From: Bidens hawaiensis
Taxonomy: Eukaryota; Streptophyta; Magnoliopsida; Asterales; Asteraceae
DNA length: 64,000 bases
Assembly: GCA_021521415.1 (NCBI GenBank)
Contig: JAIQDT010007324.1
Location: forward strand, 62,001 to 126,000
Reading direction: 5' to 3'
The translations under genes and the position numbers were made by a program. This document shows positions 34,993-47,449 of the stretch, piece after piece. The notes beneath the pieces are model-generated. The model saw only the letters and a list, made by a program, of their open reading frames with translations, was not told where the DNA came from and ran no database searches. Positions within the stretch are counted from its first letter, which is position 1. Each line of letters starts with the position of its first letter.

Positions 34993-36671
34993 AAAACGGG
35001 GTATGAAGTTACTCACGTTCAAGTAATAAACTTGAAAGATTGATTATTTGGAGATTTGCCGGAACGACAAGTTTAACGTATGAAGCCTAAATAAAATAAA
35101 GTCTTGGATTTAGAAAGGTTGTCTTGAAGATCTTTAAATAAAATAATTGTTGCAAAAAGTAATCAATTAAAGTTCAAGGTTTAAAATGTAACTATTTAAG
35201 ATTTATAATAATAACCCTTTTAAAAATGTAAGTTTGCTCAAAACCGGGTTAAAGTATCTAACCTTAATATTTACTTAACCAATGTTAAGTAATAAGGTGG
35301 GGAAAATGCTAAAATGCAAGTTCCATCAGGCTAAAGATACTAAAACGGGTCTTTAACGAGTGTTCGGGTTGTTGGTTCGGGTCTTGACGAATGGTCAAAC
35401 CCAAAGTCAACTTTCCAAAATATTAATTGTTATGAGATAACTCACAAAAACTTTATAAGGCTTAACCAAGTATGTAGATCTATTGTTTAGAACTAACAAC
35501 GTACGTTAAGCGAGTGTTCGGTTTTGTCGGTCCAAACTCTGTTATGAGGTCAAGTTGGATCCAACATTTCCAAGTACTTAAGAAAATTATAAAAATCAGT
35601 TTGTAAACTATTTTTAAAGAAATATACAAGTCTTGATAGCTAAAAACACACTTGTGTGTCTTAAGCGAGTAAAAATCGGATCGGTTCGGTTTCCATCTCA
35701 CAACAAGTTCATAGATGGATTCCACATACCCATATATCATAGATCTTGTATAATAATGTACAAATGAAAATATTTAAGTTCTACAACTAAAAAGTCAACA
35801 ACAAGCCTATTTAACAAAAGTTCGGTTTGGTTCGGTTTCCATCTCACAATGAGTTCATCGATGGTCTCCACATACCCAAGACTTGTAAATGTGACTAACA
35901 AACTAAAATGAGTAGAAGTTAGGCATAAATAATATGTATAAATAAGTTATGTGTATGTATATATATATATATATATATATCAAGAACTCGAAGTCCTCCA
36001 TGAAGCCTTGCCTTATGACGTTCGAAACTTAACCAACCGGAGTAGGTGAAGTAACTAACAAAGGTAACAAGGGGTGTGTATTATATATATGTTGTACCAC
36101 CATATTCAAGAGTTAGTAATGTTAGATGAACAAGTTAGAATTAAAGATAAAACTCAGTTTGACTTTTAGAAGTCAAACCTTCAAGAACACAATGAAAATA
36201 ACCTTAAGATCTTTGAATTTGAGAGAGAAATTTGGAGTTATAGCAAAGATTAATGGATGGAAAGGGTGGTGTATATATAGGGTAAGTTGAAATGGTCAAG
36301 CATAAAGGGTCTTGCATGAAAATGGGGTGTTTTGGTCACATGTATGCATAAAAATAACCAAAAACACATGCAGCTGCAGACCTGACTTCGCGCCCCGCGA
36401 CCACCCCGTCGCGCCCCACCAAGGGGTTATTTCCTGATTTTTCAAAAATGGCAGTTTTGGTCCCCGTAGTTCGTTTTAAGTGATTTTTAAGCGTTTTAAA
36501 GACCAAATTGAATGTTTTCAAGACCCAACAAGTGTAAAACAATATCGTAACATAAAATTCATCATTTTGATTATTTCCAAAGTGTCGGTTTACAAAACGG
36601 GTTGGTTTACATAATAAAAGTTTACAAAACGAATACTATTCGGACCCGAAATTGACGAATGTCACAACTAC

Positions 36672-37273
36672 TCTCAGTTTGAAGATTTTCTTCCTTTATC
36701 CTTTCTTCTATGCTTTCAATCGCCCGACTACATCATCGAACCCAACTGTCTTCAAATCTAAAACTTGCTCGAGTGATGCCACGATATGAATAAAACGTCT
36801 AGGAAGCTTGTAAGGAACTTTTTCACCATCTTTTCTTCTGAGAATAACTCTCCAAGCGTGGCAGCTTTTGATGAATAACTCGATAACATGGCTGCGTAGT
36901 CATCAATCGTCCCTGTTTCTTTCATCTTCAGCCCATCGAATTTTGACATTAGAGTTTGGAGCTTCGCCTCCTTCACTCTTTCAGCACGAAGATGTCGGGT
37001 CTTAAGCGCTTCCCACATCTCCTCTGCTGTTTTCAGATTTCCGACTTGTAGAATCTGAGCCTCGAGAATTGATTGAAAAATCTAGGCGATTACTATACTG
37101 TTTCTTTTCATATCGCCATTTCCCGGGTCAATTGCATCCCACACGCCATGCACGTTCATTAGTACTCGCATGTGCATAGCCCAAACGGTGTAGTTTGACG
37201 AAGTCAGTTTTGGACTTTGAAACGAACCAGTGTTTGGTTCCCTCGTTTGTGGAGGTGTAGATGAATCCCCCAT
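36672..37273 (-). pseudogene. Copia gag N-terminal part, broken
   Basis: The minus strand reads a UBN2-type gag: LTSSNYTVWAMHMRVLMNVHGVW (37082-37273), an in-frame TAG, then MWEALKTRHLRAERVKEAKL with VASLEQVLDLKTVGFDDVVG down to about 36710. A one-base loss there breaks the frame before EERIKEENLQTESS, which meets the nested insertion at 36667. It belongs to the same gag as the zinc-knuckle part at 26312 and below. Confidence 0.8.
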
Positions 37274-37403
37274 AAGTCACGAACCTGATCCTTCACAATC
37301 AGATTCCTCTCTTCTTGTTGTTAGCCGATTGCACAGGTCCGATCAGAGAATCCCCTGAGTCGCAGGTTTCTCTAATCTGAATCTTGGTGTGGAATTGAAG
37401 AAT

Positions 37404-37416
37404 GGCTATGATACCA
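37404..37416 (-). other. Primer-binding site of the copia element
   Basis: TGGTATCATAGCC, minus strand, close to the inner edge of the 5' LTR; it differs at one base from the initiator tRNA-Met complement. Confidence 0.8.
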
Positions 37417-37420
37417 ATTC

Positions 37421-37774
37421 TGGTATGCAGAGTATTATATTGTGATGAACCGGACAAAACAAAGAAAATAAACAACGATGGAATTTGGCTTAACTCCCAA
37501 ACTTTATAATCAAGAAAATCTGACTCAATAAACTTGATACATTGTCCCTATCCTTTAAACACGGTATATATATACTAACCTAAACGCGTTAGAATATATT
37601 TAGGACAGAATAAAATCAACTTGATAATTATCTCCATCTAAACCTTAAATAGATTTTCCATAAAATAATTATCCATAAATAATAACCCGGTTACTTGCAC
37701 ACCAAGTTAACCAGTTTCTTCTTTCCCAAGCCGCTCCACGCAATTGCCATAAGACGAATCGGGATTCATCAACA
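37421..37774 (-). repeat. Copia 5' LTR
   Basis: 354 bp partner of 22336-22689. It starts TGTTGATGAATCCC on the minus strand. Confidence 0.9.
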
Positions 37775-38724
37775 CTATAGTACACTTTGAGACCACAAAT
37801 TTCATTTTTTGACAACCCGGGTAATATAAAAGGAATTCAGGGTCTCAAAATGTATTTTGGTGTTTACCATAGGGTTGTAAATTGCTTTTTTTTTTTTAAA
37901 TTTATGTTTTTAACATTGAACTTTTATAGAGTTATTATACATTAATATTAATAGTTCTTTTGCTTTAAATGATTTACATTTTTACCCATGAACTTTACTA
38001 CTTTTTTTTAAATGATTTGCGTTTCTATCCTAAATTATAAATAAATTTTTGTTTAGTAAATCTTTTTTCAAGAAATATTTTTTAAAAATCTTTTTCTGTA
38101 CCTTATTTTTTTGTTAATTTATATATCATAATTAAAGCTAATTTTTAACTACTGACACTAGTTAACCGTATATCTTACTTAAGTTTACCATCTTTTAGGT
38201 TAAAGCCCATATCTATATACTAATTCATCGACATACCTAATAACAAATACATTCTTGTAAACACCCCTACAACCTCAGCGTAAAACGTGGACTCTAATAC
38301 CTGAAAATATAATAATCTTTTTGAAGAAATAAAATCAAATATACAATATTATTTGTCTATTTGAAACAAACCCGTTTTTCAAATCTACCTATTTTATATT
38401 CAAAAGCAATCCACCATACATTAGGTGATGTGACCAAGATCATTGAATAAGATTAACCTACACTTCTAAAAAGCAAAAAGCCATTTCACCAAAGCAAAAT
38501 AAAAAATTATTAAATCATTCTTCAATAAAAAAGCATATATTCAACCAAATCATACAAAAGCTCGATATTGTCTGAGGGATAATGAAATACATTCCATGGA
38601 TTGTTTATGTTACATCTTTTTTCCTTTTGTTTTTACTTTATATAGTTTATGTGATATATAACTTTTGTTTGCCTTTAAAAATACAAAAACTCATCACGTT
38701 TTTATTTTAAAACTGCTACTGTTG
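37775..38724. other. AT-rich intergenic stretch, nothing seen
   Basis: Lies between the copia 5' LTR and the end of the USP-kinase gene. It is probably partly the 3' UTR of that gene. No domain-bearing frame was found. Confidence 0.6.
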
Positions 38725-41700
38725 TTACTTTTCCTTTTTATTAATATCAAAAGTACATTTTTTTATAAAAGTTCCAAGATTTAATATATATTTATATGAA
38801 AAACCCACCAGTCGTCGAACCGTTTTAGTAGGACAGTCCGTGAGAATGGGCCCTCCTCTCGGTTTGCGTGCGACCGCTTCGGTTACCAATGGAATGCATG
38901 TCTGCACCCAAGTAATTCCTAGTTTCCCCTTCCAATACTTAAGTACCTACCAATATTAATGTAAACAAACACATTAGCATAATGATATGATATCTAAAGT
39001 TAACAAACAATTATAATAGTAACAGACCTTTGACATGGGTGGTCTGCATTCTGGTTCTTTTTGAAGACATAAGGAGGCAGCATGACCGATAGCATGCAAC
39101 TCGTTAGGAAAATTATGAAGTTGATATGATCCTAACCGTCGGTCCAGCAGATTATGCTTATAAGCTAGAAGATGGACAGGTTCCATTTGTTCTGGTGTAT
39201 AAACATCATGCCAAAAATGTTGTGTTTTGTAACATTGTAACTCATTGGTTCTTCGACCGGTGATTAGCTCTAACAGTACTAATCCAAATGCATATATGTC
39301 CACTTTCTCTGTTATTATTCCTCCATTAAAGTATTCTGGTGCAAGATACCTACATGTATAAACATGAAACTTAATAAAAAGAAAATGATTATTGTTTGTT
39401 TAATTATGGATGTAGATTATTGGTATACCCTGAAGTTCCTATGACCCGATCCTCGTCACATGTATCGTATTCAGTGTGTAAGCTAACAAGACCGAAGTCT
39501 GCAACCTGGATGTGTAAGGATGCATTTGGTAAATTAGATAAAAAAAAACTTAATAATTTGGTTCTAACTAACGTGACGTACCAATGGCTCGTAATCGTGA
39601 GTTAGCAGGATGTTTTTAGGCCGCATGTCTCTGTGAACTATGCATCCGACTCTACAATCTTCATGAAGATACCTTAATCCTGTTGCGGTTCCAATTGCTA
39701 CTTTCAAACGTGACGGCCAGTCTAAATATGTTCTTTTGTTAACTATTATTCAAAAGTCATTGTGTTAGTACATTTAACATTGTTTAATTAGTATAAATCA
39801 AGAGGATATTCTATACCGTGTAAATGAATGTCCAACGAGCCGTTGCAAACATACTCATAAACTAATAACCTTTCATTCCGGTCGATGCAAAAGCCAACCA
39901 ACAAGACGACATTTTTATGTTGTGCACAGCTTAGTACTTTCACTTCTTTACAGAAATCAACATCTTCATGGGACCCCGAATATTTTAACTGTTTAATTGC
40001 AACGACCAGACCATCTTTTAACATGCCTTTGTAAACAACCCACAACCGTCCTTCCGCCACAAAGCTTTGATCAGAGAAATCATCAGTAGCTTCTAGAAGC
40101 TCGCTATAAAAAAACTGTCTTAACGGTTTCACCAGTGCAGGCGCTTGGTATTGACAAAGAGAACACAATGGTGGTGGTAGTGACACTGTTCTTCCCAAAG
40201 AAACTGCTTCTCTAATTCCCGAACTAAAAATCTTTTCTTTTGGATGTGAAAATTGGGAATTTTGATTTACAATGTTGTTTTGAGGAACTTTAGAAGATGG
40301 GTTCGGTATTAGTGAAAGAGCTATGACTCGTTCGCCACAAGAATCCATTGTATTATGCAGATTGTCATAATTATCTGGTATATTGATTTGTGACGGTTTT
40401 CCTTTGATTAGGTGTTCAAACAACGGGTTCTGTTTGTAAACAAGGAAAACAGAAGATGTAACGGAGTTTGATAAAAGGTTTTTATTACAAGTTTGCGGAT
40501 GAAACACCGATGTTTCTTCAGGACTGCTGACTGGAGTGGAATGATTCACACCATGGCCTAAAAGTTTTTCAGGATCTGCAGTCGGTGACGAAGCTGCTGA
40601 AAAGAAAGGTGTTTGAAGCTCGTCGGGTCGACCCAGATTGAGCTTAAGGACTTTGGGTACCGAACCGTTCATTACCACAATATTGCAATGTAGCTCCTCC
40701 ATGCAGTGTTTAAGTTCTTGTTTCAATTTCCTGATTCAAAAAACACAAAACCATTTGACTCTTGAAAGTCAAAACTGGACTCTAATTTGATTCGTACAAT
40801 GAGATAATAGTTTTACTTCTATTTACTTATCCAATACGACCCAATTGGCGGAGTTATACTTTGCTTGAGCTGCCACAGCGCCCGCCTGTGTACTTGACAC
40901 CACCTTGATTTGCACCATAACCTGCAGTTGACTAGTTGAGGTCAATATGAATTTCATCCTAACTGATAGAAATTCTCTGTGTGTAACTGAGCAATAGTTG
41001 TCAATAGCAAATAGCGGGGAAAAGAGACAAGCTACCTATATGTTACGTTGCGGTAGCGACAAAATGGCGCCCTCTAATTCATGTTTAGCAATAAATAGGT
41101 AAGAAATTAAAAAGAAAATGTTTTACATTCAAGTAGTAAACTATTGTAGCAATTATAATCAATAAATATTCACACCACTAAAATATAAACTATAATCAAT
41201 AAATAAACAGTCAAACCACCAAAATAGCTAAAAAATAAACATAAAAATAAATATAGAAATAAAAATCACAAAAGCGCCACTATTTGGTTGCTAAACACCC
41301 TATAGCAACATATGATGTGTAAAAATCATATGTTGTAAAAATCACGATCAGGCACCGATGATTAGTCGGAAATAGGAGGGCTACCGATTCGATTTCACCT
41401 AATCCGGCACTAGATCCGTACCGCTCAAAATTGGCCAAATTTTGGTTAAAATTGGTTTAAACACTAGTCGGGTTAAAATCCGGCACTAGTCGGCACCCCA
41501 CTGCCCGACAAACGCCTAGCAAGTTCTACAACACCGGTAACTTTATAATTTGCGCTGAATTAACTTTTTGAGCGTTTATTAAACCGAATGAGTACGAATT
41601 ATTTGATCCCCCAATCGTACCAATTTCCAAGCTAAAATCCTAGAAATGACAGATTCTGCATCTAATTGCAATGGAGTATGTGTAATTACGTAAATATAAT

Positions 41701-42198
41701 ATTATAATATAATGATCCAATTACAAATATAGAGACAGGTAAGCGGGATTTTGAATGTAAATGTAAATAATATTCTTACCTCAAATTGATTTTGAAATTG
41801 TAGGACCATCCGTGACCAAGTTTCCGAGATCCGACATATCCGATCCGGTAAATTACCACAATCTTCACTTTTACGGCAATCACCATTCAACCGTCTCCAT
41901 CTCCAAAACCTCTGGCCTGCAATATATTATTAATTATTATTACCACCAACATTAATTATAACGACACATAATAAAACAGTACTGATGCATGGGTTATTGG
42001 GTTACTACTTGTTTTGTTGCTGGAATATACTGCCAGCAGCATAACACAGTCACCCGGATGAACCACATGAGTAAGTGCCCAAGCCAAAGCTTGCTTTGAG
42101 ACTATCTTCTCGTCTGCTTTCACGGCCACGATCACATTCTCCGGCAACCTACGACGTGCTTTCTCAACGGGGTGCTCGTGTTGTTTTGGCGGGAACAT
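38725..42198 (-). CDS. USP-domain plus protein-kinase-like protein (inactive kinase SELMODRAFT_444075 type), 8 exons
   Basis: Exons: 42009-42198, 41780-41916, 40827-40921, 39817-40730, 39582-39721, 39429-39505, 39028-39349, 38725-38946; phases agree and total 698 codons. The N-terminus ([21 protein letters not shown] and [11 protein letters not shown]) is a universal-stress-protein/adenine-nucleotide hydrolase fold to about residue 165. A Ser/Pro-rich linker follows. The kinase domain, about 347-640, has Lys387 (VAIK), HRDMRPKN (Asp478) and ADFG (Asp495), but the Gly-rich loop is degraded to AEGRLWVV, the trait behind the family's inactive label. It is cytosolic and may act as a pseudokinase scaffold. 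The last 74 residues ([11 protein letters not shown] and on) do not match the usual short tail, so the final exon choice is the least certain part. Confidence 0.85.
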
Positions 42199-43267
42199 GG
42201 ATGGGTTTTGGTCGGGGAAATTAAGATTGTAAGAATGAAGAAACTGATGACAAACAGTGGCTGAACTGAAGGAAGCTTGTTTATTTAAGTTATAAACAAG
42301 TGAATTAATGTTTTGTAATGTTCGGGATTGAGTTTGAAAACTACTTATTGGCTAGCTTTTAAAAAATATGTTTTTTTTCTCTCTTTTAAATAGTTAAATT
42401 AAAATGAATTTGTATGATTGTCGGACGGCATTTAACTTATTGGTTTTTGGAAAAAGTCAATAAGACGGTAATGACATACGTGTAATTAAGCCATTTTCTT
42501 AAACTTTATTTTTATTTTCAAATATTATGAATATTTTTAAAAAAAAGTATAAAATTTGAACTGTATAAATAGTTAAATAAAGACGGTTATAGAACCGTAA
42601 AGAGTTAATATGAACTGGTACTGAAACCGGTTTGGGAAGAACTAGTCAGAAAAAAACAATCGTAGGGATGAAATTAGGTTGTAATCCTACAAATTAAACT
42701 TGATCAAACTTCGTCAAATCTAACCCAAACTGATCAAACCCGATTCATTGATTTTCTTTAACCCGCGCCCAACCGGAACCGGTTTGGATAATCTCTATAA
42801 GCAAACAAGAGTTGTAGTCAGTATTTGCAGTTTTAAACTTAATATTGGTTATAAAAAAGACAACACAAGCTAACATTATTCTAAATATTTTATAAAGTAA
42901 AACAAGTAAAAGAAAAAAAGAGTTGAGTAATATGTATATACGTACATAATATTTGTATATACATGTATATATTTTTCTTAAATGAAATGATCAACCCTTA
43001 CTCCCAAGGCAAGTAGACGATGTTGATATCGTGGGGCATGGTATTGTCTAGACAGGACACACAATCTGCATGTGATCACATTAATTTACAGGTATTATTA
43101 TTAATTTATTATGGTAGTTATTGTCAACATTCTTGTGGTGGATAGTGCATTATTAGCTTATATCTTTTTGCCAGACAATTGACTACGATTTCTTAATAAT
43201 TGAATATATTTTACATGTTTCACGATTTAAATCACAAAGGGGATAGGAAATCGAATTTACAGGATGC
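42199..43267. other. Intergenic region upstream of the USP-kinase gene
   Basis: AT-rich, probably holding that gene's promoter near 42200-42400. No gene seen. Confidence 0.6.
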
Positions 43268-43529
43268 TTAGGGGAGGCGGGCTGGTGCGTGAGGAAGATA
43301 CCATCACGCGTGATGGCCTCATGCACACCGCCGCCGGTCCCCCATCACGCGTGATGGGGGGTGTGCGTGATAGCCATCACCCAAGTGAGGGGGTGTTTAT
43401 CGAGAAATATGACCGTTGGGGGAGGGAGCCTTGGGGGGGGGGGGGGTTAGATAAAAAAAAATAACCAATATAAAACCAAATCCAACTCAAAACACTCTCA
43501 ATCTTCCCCTTCATTCACAACAAAAAAAT

Positions 43530-45978
43530 ATGGAATTTCCGAAATACTTGGTTCCCTTAGACACCGATAGCTCTTCGTCTTCGGACGATGACATTCTCGA
43601 ATGGTTCCCGTTGTTATATAACGAACTTGAAGGCCCGAGCCGTCCAAAGAAAAAAATGGTGGAGCGTGATCGTATACATGCCCACGAAGTGCTAATGAAC
43701 GACTATTTTGTGAAGGAACCGAAATACAATGACGAGACGTTTAGGGAGCGATTTCGTTTGCCGAAATCTTTATTTTTAAAGATTGTAGTCGACGACTGAT
43801 GGTTGTGAAAAGGCGTGTATATTATTATATTATTTGTTTAATTTTAGTTTAAATATTATGTGAACTTTGGTACTTCAAGCGTGTTTATGTGTTTCAGGAT
43901 ACTTGACGTTAAGGACGCTTATCGGGATGAATTACGGGCTTGGAACGAAGATATAGAAGACTCATGATGATTGGCACACTTTCCTATGCAAAATAAATGA
44001 AGAAAATAAAGAAAATTCTGTCAGACGCCTTTAGCGCGGTGCTAAAGGGTCCTGATGGTGATGCCAGCGTATCTCTAAGATCATCAGAATTTTGAGTCTT
44101 TAGCGCGACGCGAAAATCACACCCCTGGGATGTTAGCGACGCGCTAAGATCCTCCTGACGGGAAAAATAACCCTAACTTTGATATAATCAGTTTTTCAGC
44201 CCCCATTCGACCTATCCTTCATTCCTTCAACCAAATACAAGCCCTAGGACGATTTTCCACCATCCCGAAGCCTCCGGTTCGTCCATTCATCGCATGCTTT
44301 CGTCCTCTCATCAGATAAACGAATCCTTCGTGATGCCGATGTCAAGCTAAAACCACTGTATTCACTTTAGGCTAGGGTTTTGTGTAAACTAACTTTGATC
44401 AGATTCTATGTTTTGAATGAGTATGAACTTGATTGATTGTTTTTAATCTTGTTTTACATTACGAATTGATTGTTTAAACAGTTTATGATTTTGATTATCA
44501 AACTTTGCATCACTTTTCTGGTTGTGTTCATCACATGTAGGGTTAGCTCTTATGTCATTGAACCAATAATCGTTAGTCATTGCTTATAACTGATTTTCAT
44601 ATTTTAAACTGGTAATTGGGTAAACCGGAGTTCAGATTGTTTCAACAATTCGGTTAGGGTATCATTTGTCCTCACAACCCAACTGTTAGGTTTTGTAATT
44701 ACTGCGCAATTAATCTTATGAATCTGTGATTAGTCGGTCATCACATTACCTGAACCTGAAGTGAATCGTTTTCTCATAATTGTTTACAGTTCGTTTAAAG
44801 TAACCGTGTGTTTTTATTAAATCATCTTTTATAAACCGCTTGACATCGTTTGTCCACCGTAGTTAATTAGTTAATAATTATGAACTTTACTTGCACTTTC
44901 CACTGATTCCCTGTGGAGACGACCTTACTTACCCATACTAGTTATAGGTATTTAAGCTTCATAAATACTTGTTTTTGATTAGAGCACGACATCTACATCA
45001 ACGACGAAGCAAATGAAGAATGGTTTCAATAATCTTACGACGCGAGGGGCAAACAAAGTTTTACGGCGCTTCAAAAATGCACATCCGCTATTCGTCAATT
45101 AGCGACAGGTAACCCACCCGACCAATTCGATGAATACTAACAAATGCCTGAGAGAACTTCACGTGAATGTCTACAATTCTTTTGTAACACGATTATAAAA
45201 TTGTATGCCAAAGAGATTCTACGAAAACCAACAAGACACGACATTACACGTTTTTACGCCGCGCACGAGGCTAGATGGCATTTTCCAGGGATGCTCGGCA
45301 GCATCGATTGTACACATATCGAATTGTCCACGGGAGTTGCGAGGGGCGTATGTTAGGGGTGATATCAAACGACCGACCATCTCACTAGAAGCGGTTGCGT
45401 CAAATGATTTATGGTTTTGGCATTCTTATTTTGGTGTTCCCGGCTCAAACAACGACATCACTGTTCTGTACACATCACCGTTGTTTCAGAGCGTAACAAA
45501 TGGTACCGCACCTTTCTGTCCTTATTTTGTCAACGGGAGATATTACAGACGTGGCTACTATCTTGTCGATGGTATCTACCCGCAATGTTCTGTTTTTGTA
45601 AAAGCCTTTTCGTTTCCTGTCGAGGAAAATGAAAAAGCGTTCAAGAAGTTGCAAGAATCGGCAAGAAAAGATGTTGAGAGAGATTTCGGTGTTTTAAAGG
45701 GTAGATGGTGCATACTTAGTCGACCGGTTCGTGCAATGAAAAAAGCCACGATCTCTAGCTACGTGTATGCATGCATCATATTACACAATATGTTAATAAA
45801 AGAATATGGAAATGCAATTTCTCCAGATTGGGTACTGGATCCTCCTACTCAAGTTCCCGTTCCCGATGATGTGCAATTAGACTTGCGGGATGAAGATATT
45901 CACCATCGGTTGAGATGGGATCTAGTTGAGCTTATAGGTTCTTTAGGTTTGGAATTTCCGAATTCAAACGAGGAGTAG
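43530..45978 (+). pseudogene. PIF/Harbinger transposase, interrupted
   Basis: The N-terminal 88 codons (43530-43796) run to FRLPKSLFLKIVVDD and are interrupted by a solo LTR. The frame resumes after 45005 with EANEEWFQ, a TAA, then SYDARGKQSFTALQKC; a second TAA lies at 45138-45140. The catalytic region GSIDCTH (first Asp) is at about 45300, followed by a frameshift near 45320 from a small loss of sequence before NCPRELRGAY. The final frame gives GVPGSNNDITVL (second Asp), YYLVDGIYP, and RKDVERDFGVLKGRW in place of the usual ERAFGVLQ-type block, and ends at 45978. By family it would cut at the element ends and make TTA duplications; this copy cannot. Confidence 0.85.
43797..45000 (+). mobile_element. 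Solo LTR nested in the transposase
   Basis: 1204 bp from TGATGGTTGTG to CTACATCA, with 5-bp inverted ends TGATG/CATCA and target duplication ACGAC at 43792-43796 and 45001-45005. Deleting it with one ACGAC restores the transposase phase. CCCTGTGGAGACGACC at 44909-44924 resembles a motif I recall near the 3' end of large Ty3/gypsy LTRs, suggesting plus orientation. There is no PBS, polypurine tract or coding. Confidence 0.85.
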
Positions 45979-46248
45979 ACGTTTATTGTAACTTTTATTT
46001 TTTAATTCTAACTTTTAAGTTGAATTATGTTCTAGTAAACTGTTTATTTTTTAAGTTCTAGTAAAATATTGTTTTTATTTTTTAAGTTGCAAAAAAAAAA
46101 ACAAAAAAACAAAAAAAAAATTTCCTATCACACCACACCACCACCCCTACCAAATTCCATCAAAATGTGATGGATTTGGGGTTGATGATGTGGCATATCA
46201 CCATTGAATGTGATGTGTGAGGAAAATACCCCCCCCCCTCCCCCCTTA

Positions 46249-47449
46249 TGAAGTAACGAACTATTAACAACGCGGCATATGTATAAAATCACCTACACTA
46301 TCATTAACAAATGAATAGGTACGCAACTTAAACAACATAATTACATAAAATGAGTCGCCGGTCACTCTTACAAATAATTTGAAAAATTTATATAATATAT
46401 CATAGTATATTCAATTAAAAAATTAATGAAATTCTTGGTTTTTTGGTATAATAAAAAAACAAATAATAATAAAGTATAAAAGTTGTTTGATTAATTTTTT
46501 TATGAAACTAGATTAAAAGAAAACCAAGGCCTTTTCAATTTTGTCATTTCAATCATTTGCAATCTTCTTTATTTACAATATTTTGATTGGTCCATCAAGA
46601 AAGTTTGATAATAATTCAGATCTATTTCACACATTTCTTACAAATTCTTTTAACTTCTTATTTGACCAGGGCTCTACAAATATGCACCCACAAGTTCTTC
46701 GCGATTCAAGATCTTGAAGGAAAATGATGTCTTCGACAAACAAAATCAGTTTCGATAAAGAAGCATGCCTGCTTGCCATTTGTTACAACATTGAAAGCAG
46801 TGTGATGGTTGGAGTCTTGGAGAGTTGTGCGGTGATAAATATGTCTCCAGATCCAAAGCAATTTTTAGCTTAATAGTATTTCTTTTTGTCGCTTGAGTTA
46901 ATTAAAACAAGTACTAGAAGAATCGATCGAGGGAACTATGACAAATATTGGAAAGCTTTAGATTGTGAAAAACACAAAGTTTATTTACTTTATTTCATTT
47001 TAGGTTAATTAAACAGTTTTGAGGATTGAGTTTTGTAGATTGTTGTAAGACAACTTACTTTTAATGTTCTTAGACTTCAACGAAATCGTTAATAATTGAC
47101 TTTAATAACTGTACTATCTGGCGTCGCGTAAATTAAGTTGAAGAGATCAACTCATACATTGGGGTCCAATATAATGAATAATAGTGTAAATACTTATAGG
47201 CATCGCTAGTTTTGAAAACATGAATGAAAGCTTAAGTGCTTTCTATACCAACAATATATTTAAAACAAAATAAACCACACAAGAGATTGAGGTCTCTTTG
47301 TTCTTACTATCCTTACATAAGATTAACCCCAACACATGATATTACTTTATTACATATTAATAAAACATATTTAAGTTGCGGCTTTAGTAAGGAATATATT
47401 GTAGCTGGAGTGGCGTTGTAGACGATCTAAATGTGGTAATTGATCATGA
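46249..47449. other. Intergenic, nothing seen
   Basis: AT-rich sequence between the Harbinger element and the P450 3' end. A 61-codon frame at 47236-47421 is not supported. Confidence 0.6.

Larger units (their letters stand above)
26313..36666 (-). mobile_element. Solo LTR (about 2.4 kb) inserted in the copia gag, itself split
   Basis: The target duplication ACTAC occurs at 26308-26312 and 36667-36671. The element's outer ends are TGTCACACCCCG and GACGAATGTCACA (plus strand), i.e. TGTGACA to GGTGTGACA in LTR sense. Removing the nested gypsy element and one AAAAC copy leaves 26313-27016 plus 34998-36666, 2373 bp with no PBS, polypurine tract or coding, so it is best read as a solo LTR. A (TA)n tract lies at 35957-35980. 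The copia gag codons on its two sides join in phase across the target site. Confidence 0.75.
22336..37774 (-). mobile_element. Ty1/copia retrotransposon, degenerate, split by nested insertions
   Basis: Two 354-bp LTRs, 22336-22689 and 37421-37774, begin TGTTGA and end ACCA on the minus strand. By my count they differ at about 10 positions. The PBS at 37404-37416 reads TGGTATCATAGCC on the minus strand, matching initiator tRNA-Met with one change. A polypurine tract (GGGGGTGAT) abuts the 3' LTR at 22690. The order gag, protease, integrase, RT, RNase H is that of copia. An LTR insertion at 26313-36666 splits gag, and several frameshifts and stops disable the proteins. No matching 5-bp TSD was seen outside the LTRs (ATATC on the left, CTATA on the right). 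Confidence 0.9.
43271..46245 (+). mobile_element. PIF/Harbinger DNA transposon with nested solo LTR
   Basis: Target duplication TTA at 43268-43270 and 46246-46248. The ends are G-rich (GGGGAGGCGGG at left; C-rich run ending CCCCCC at right). Two perfect 16-bp palindromes, CCATCACGCGTGATGG, sit just inside the left end at 43301-43316 and 43342-43357. Without the inserted LTR it would be about 1.77 kb. It carries only the transposase; no ORF1 Myb-like gene is inside. Confidence 0.85.

Noticed and set aside
22331..37779. A 5-bp target duplication around the copia element
   Set aside because: The flanks ATATC and CTATA do not match, so no TSD is claimed although both LTR ends are clear.
43797..45000. 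Reading the 1.2-kb block in the Harbinger transposase as an intron
   Set aside because: It begins TG and ends CA with a perfect ACGAC duplication and has LTR-like features; exact 5-bp duplication is not expected of an intron.
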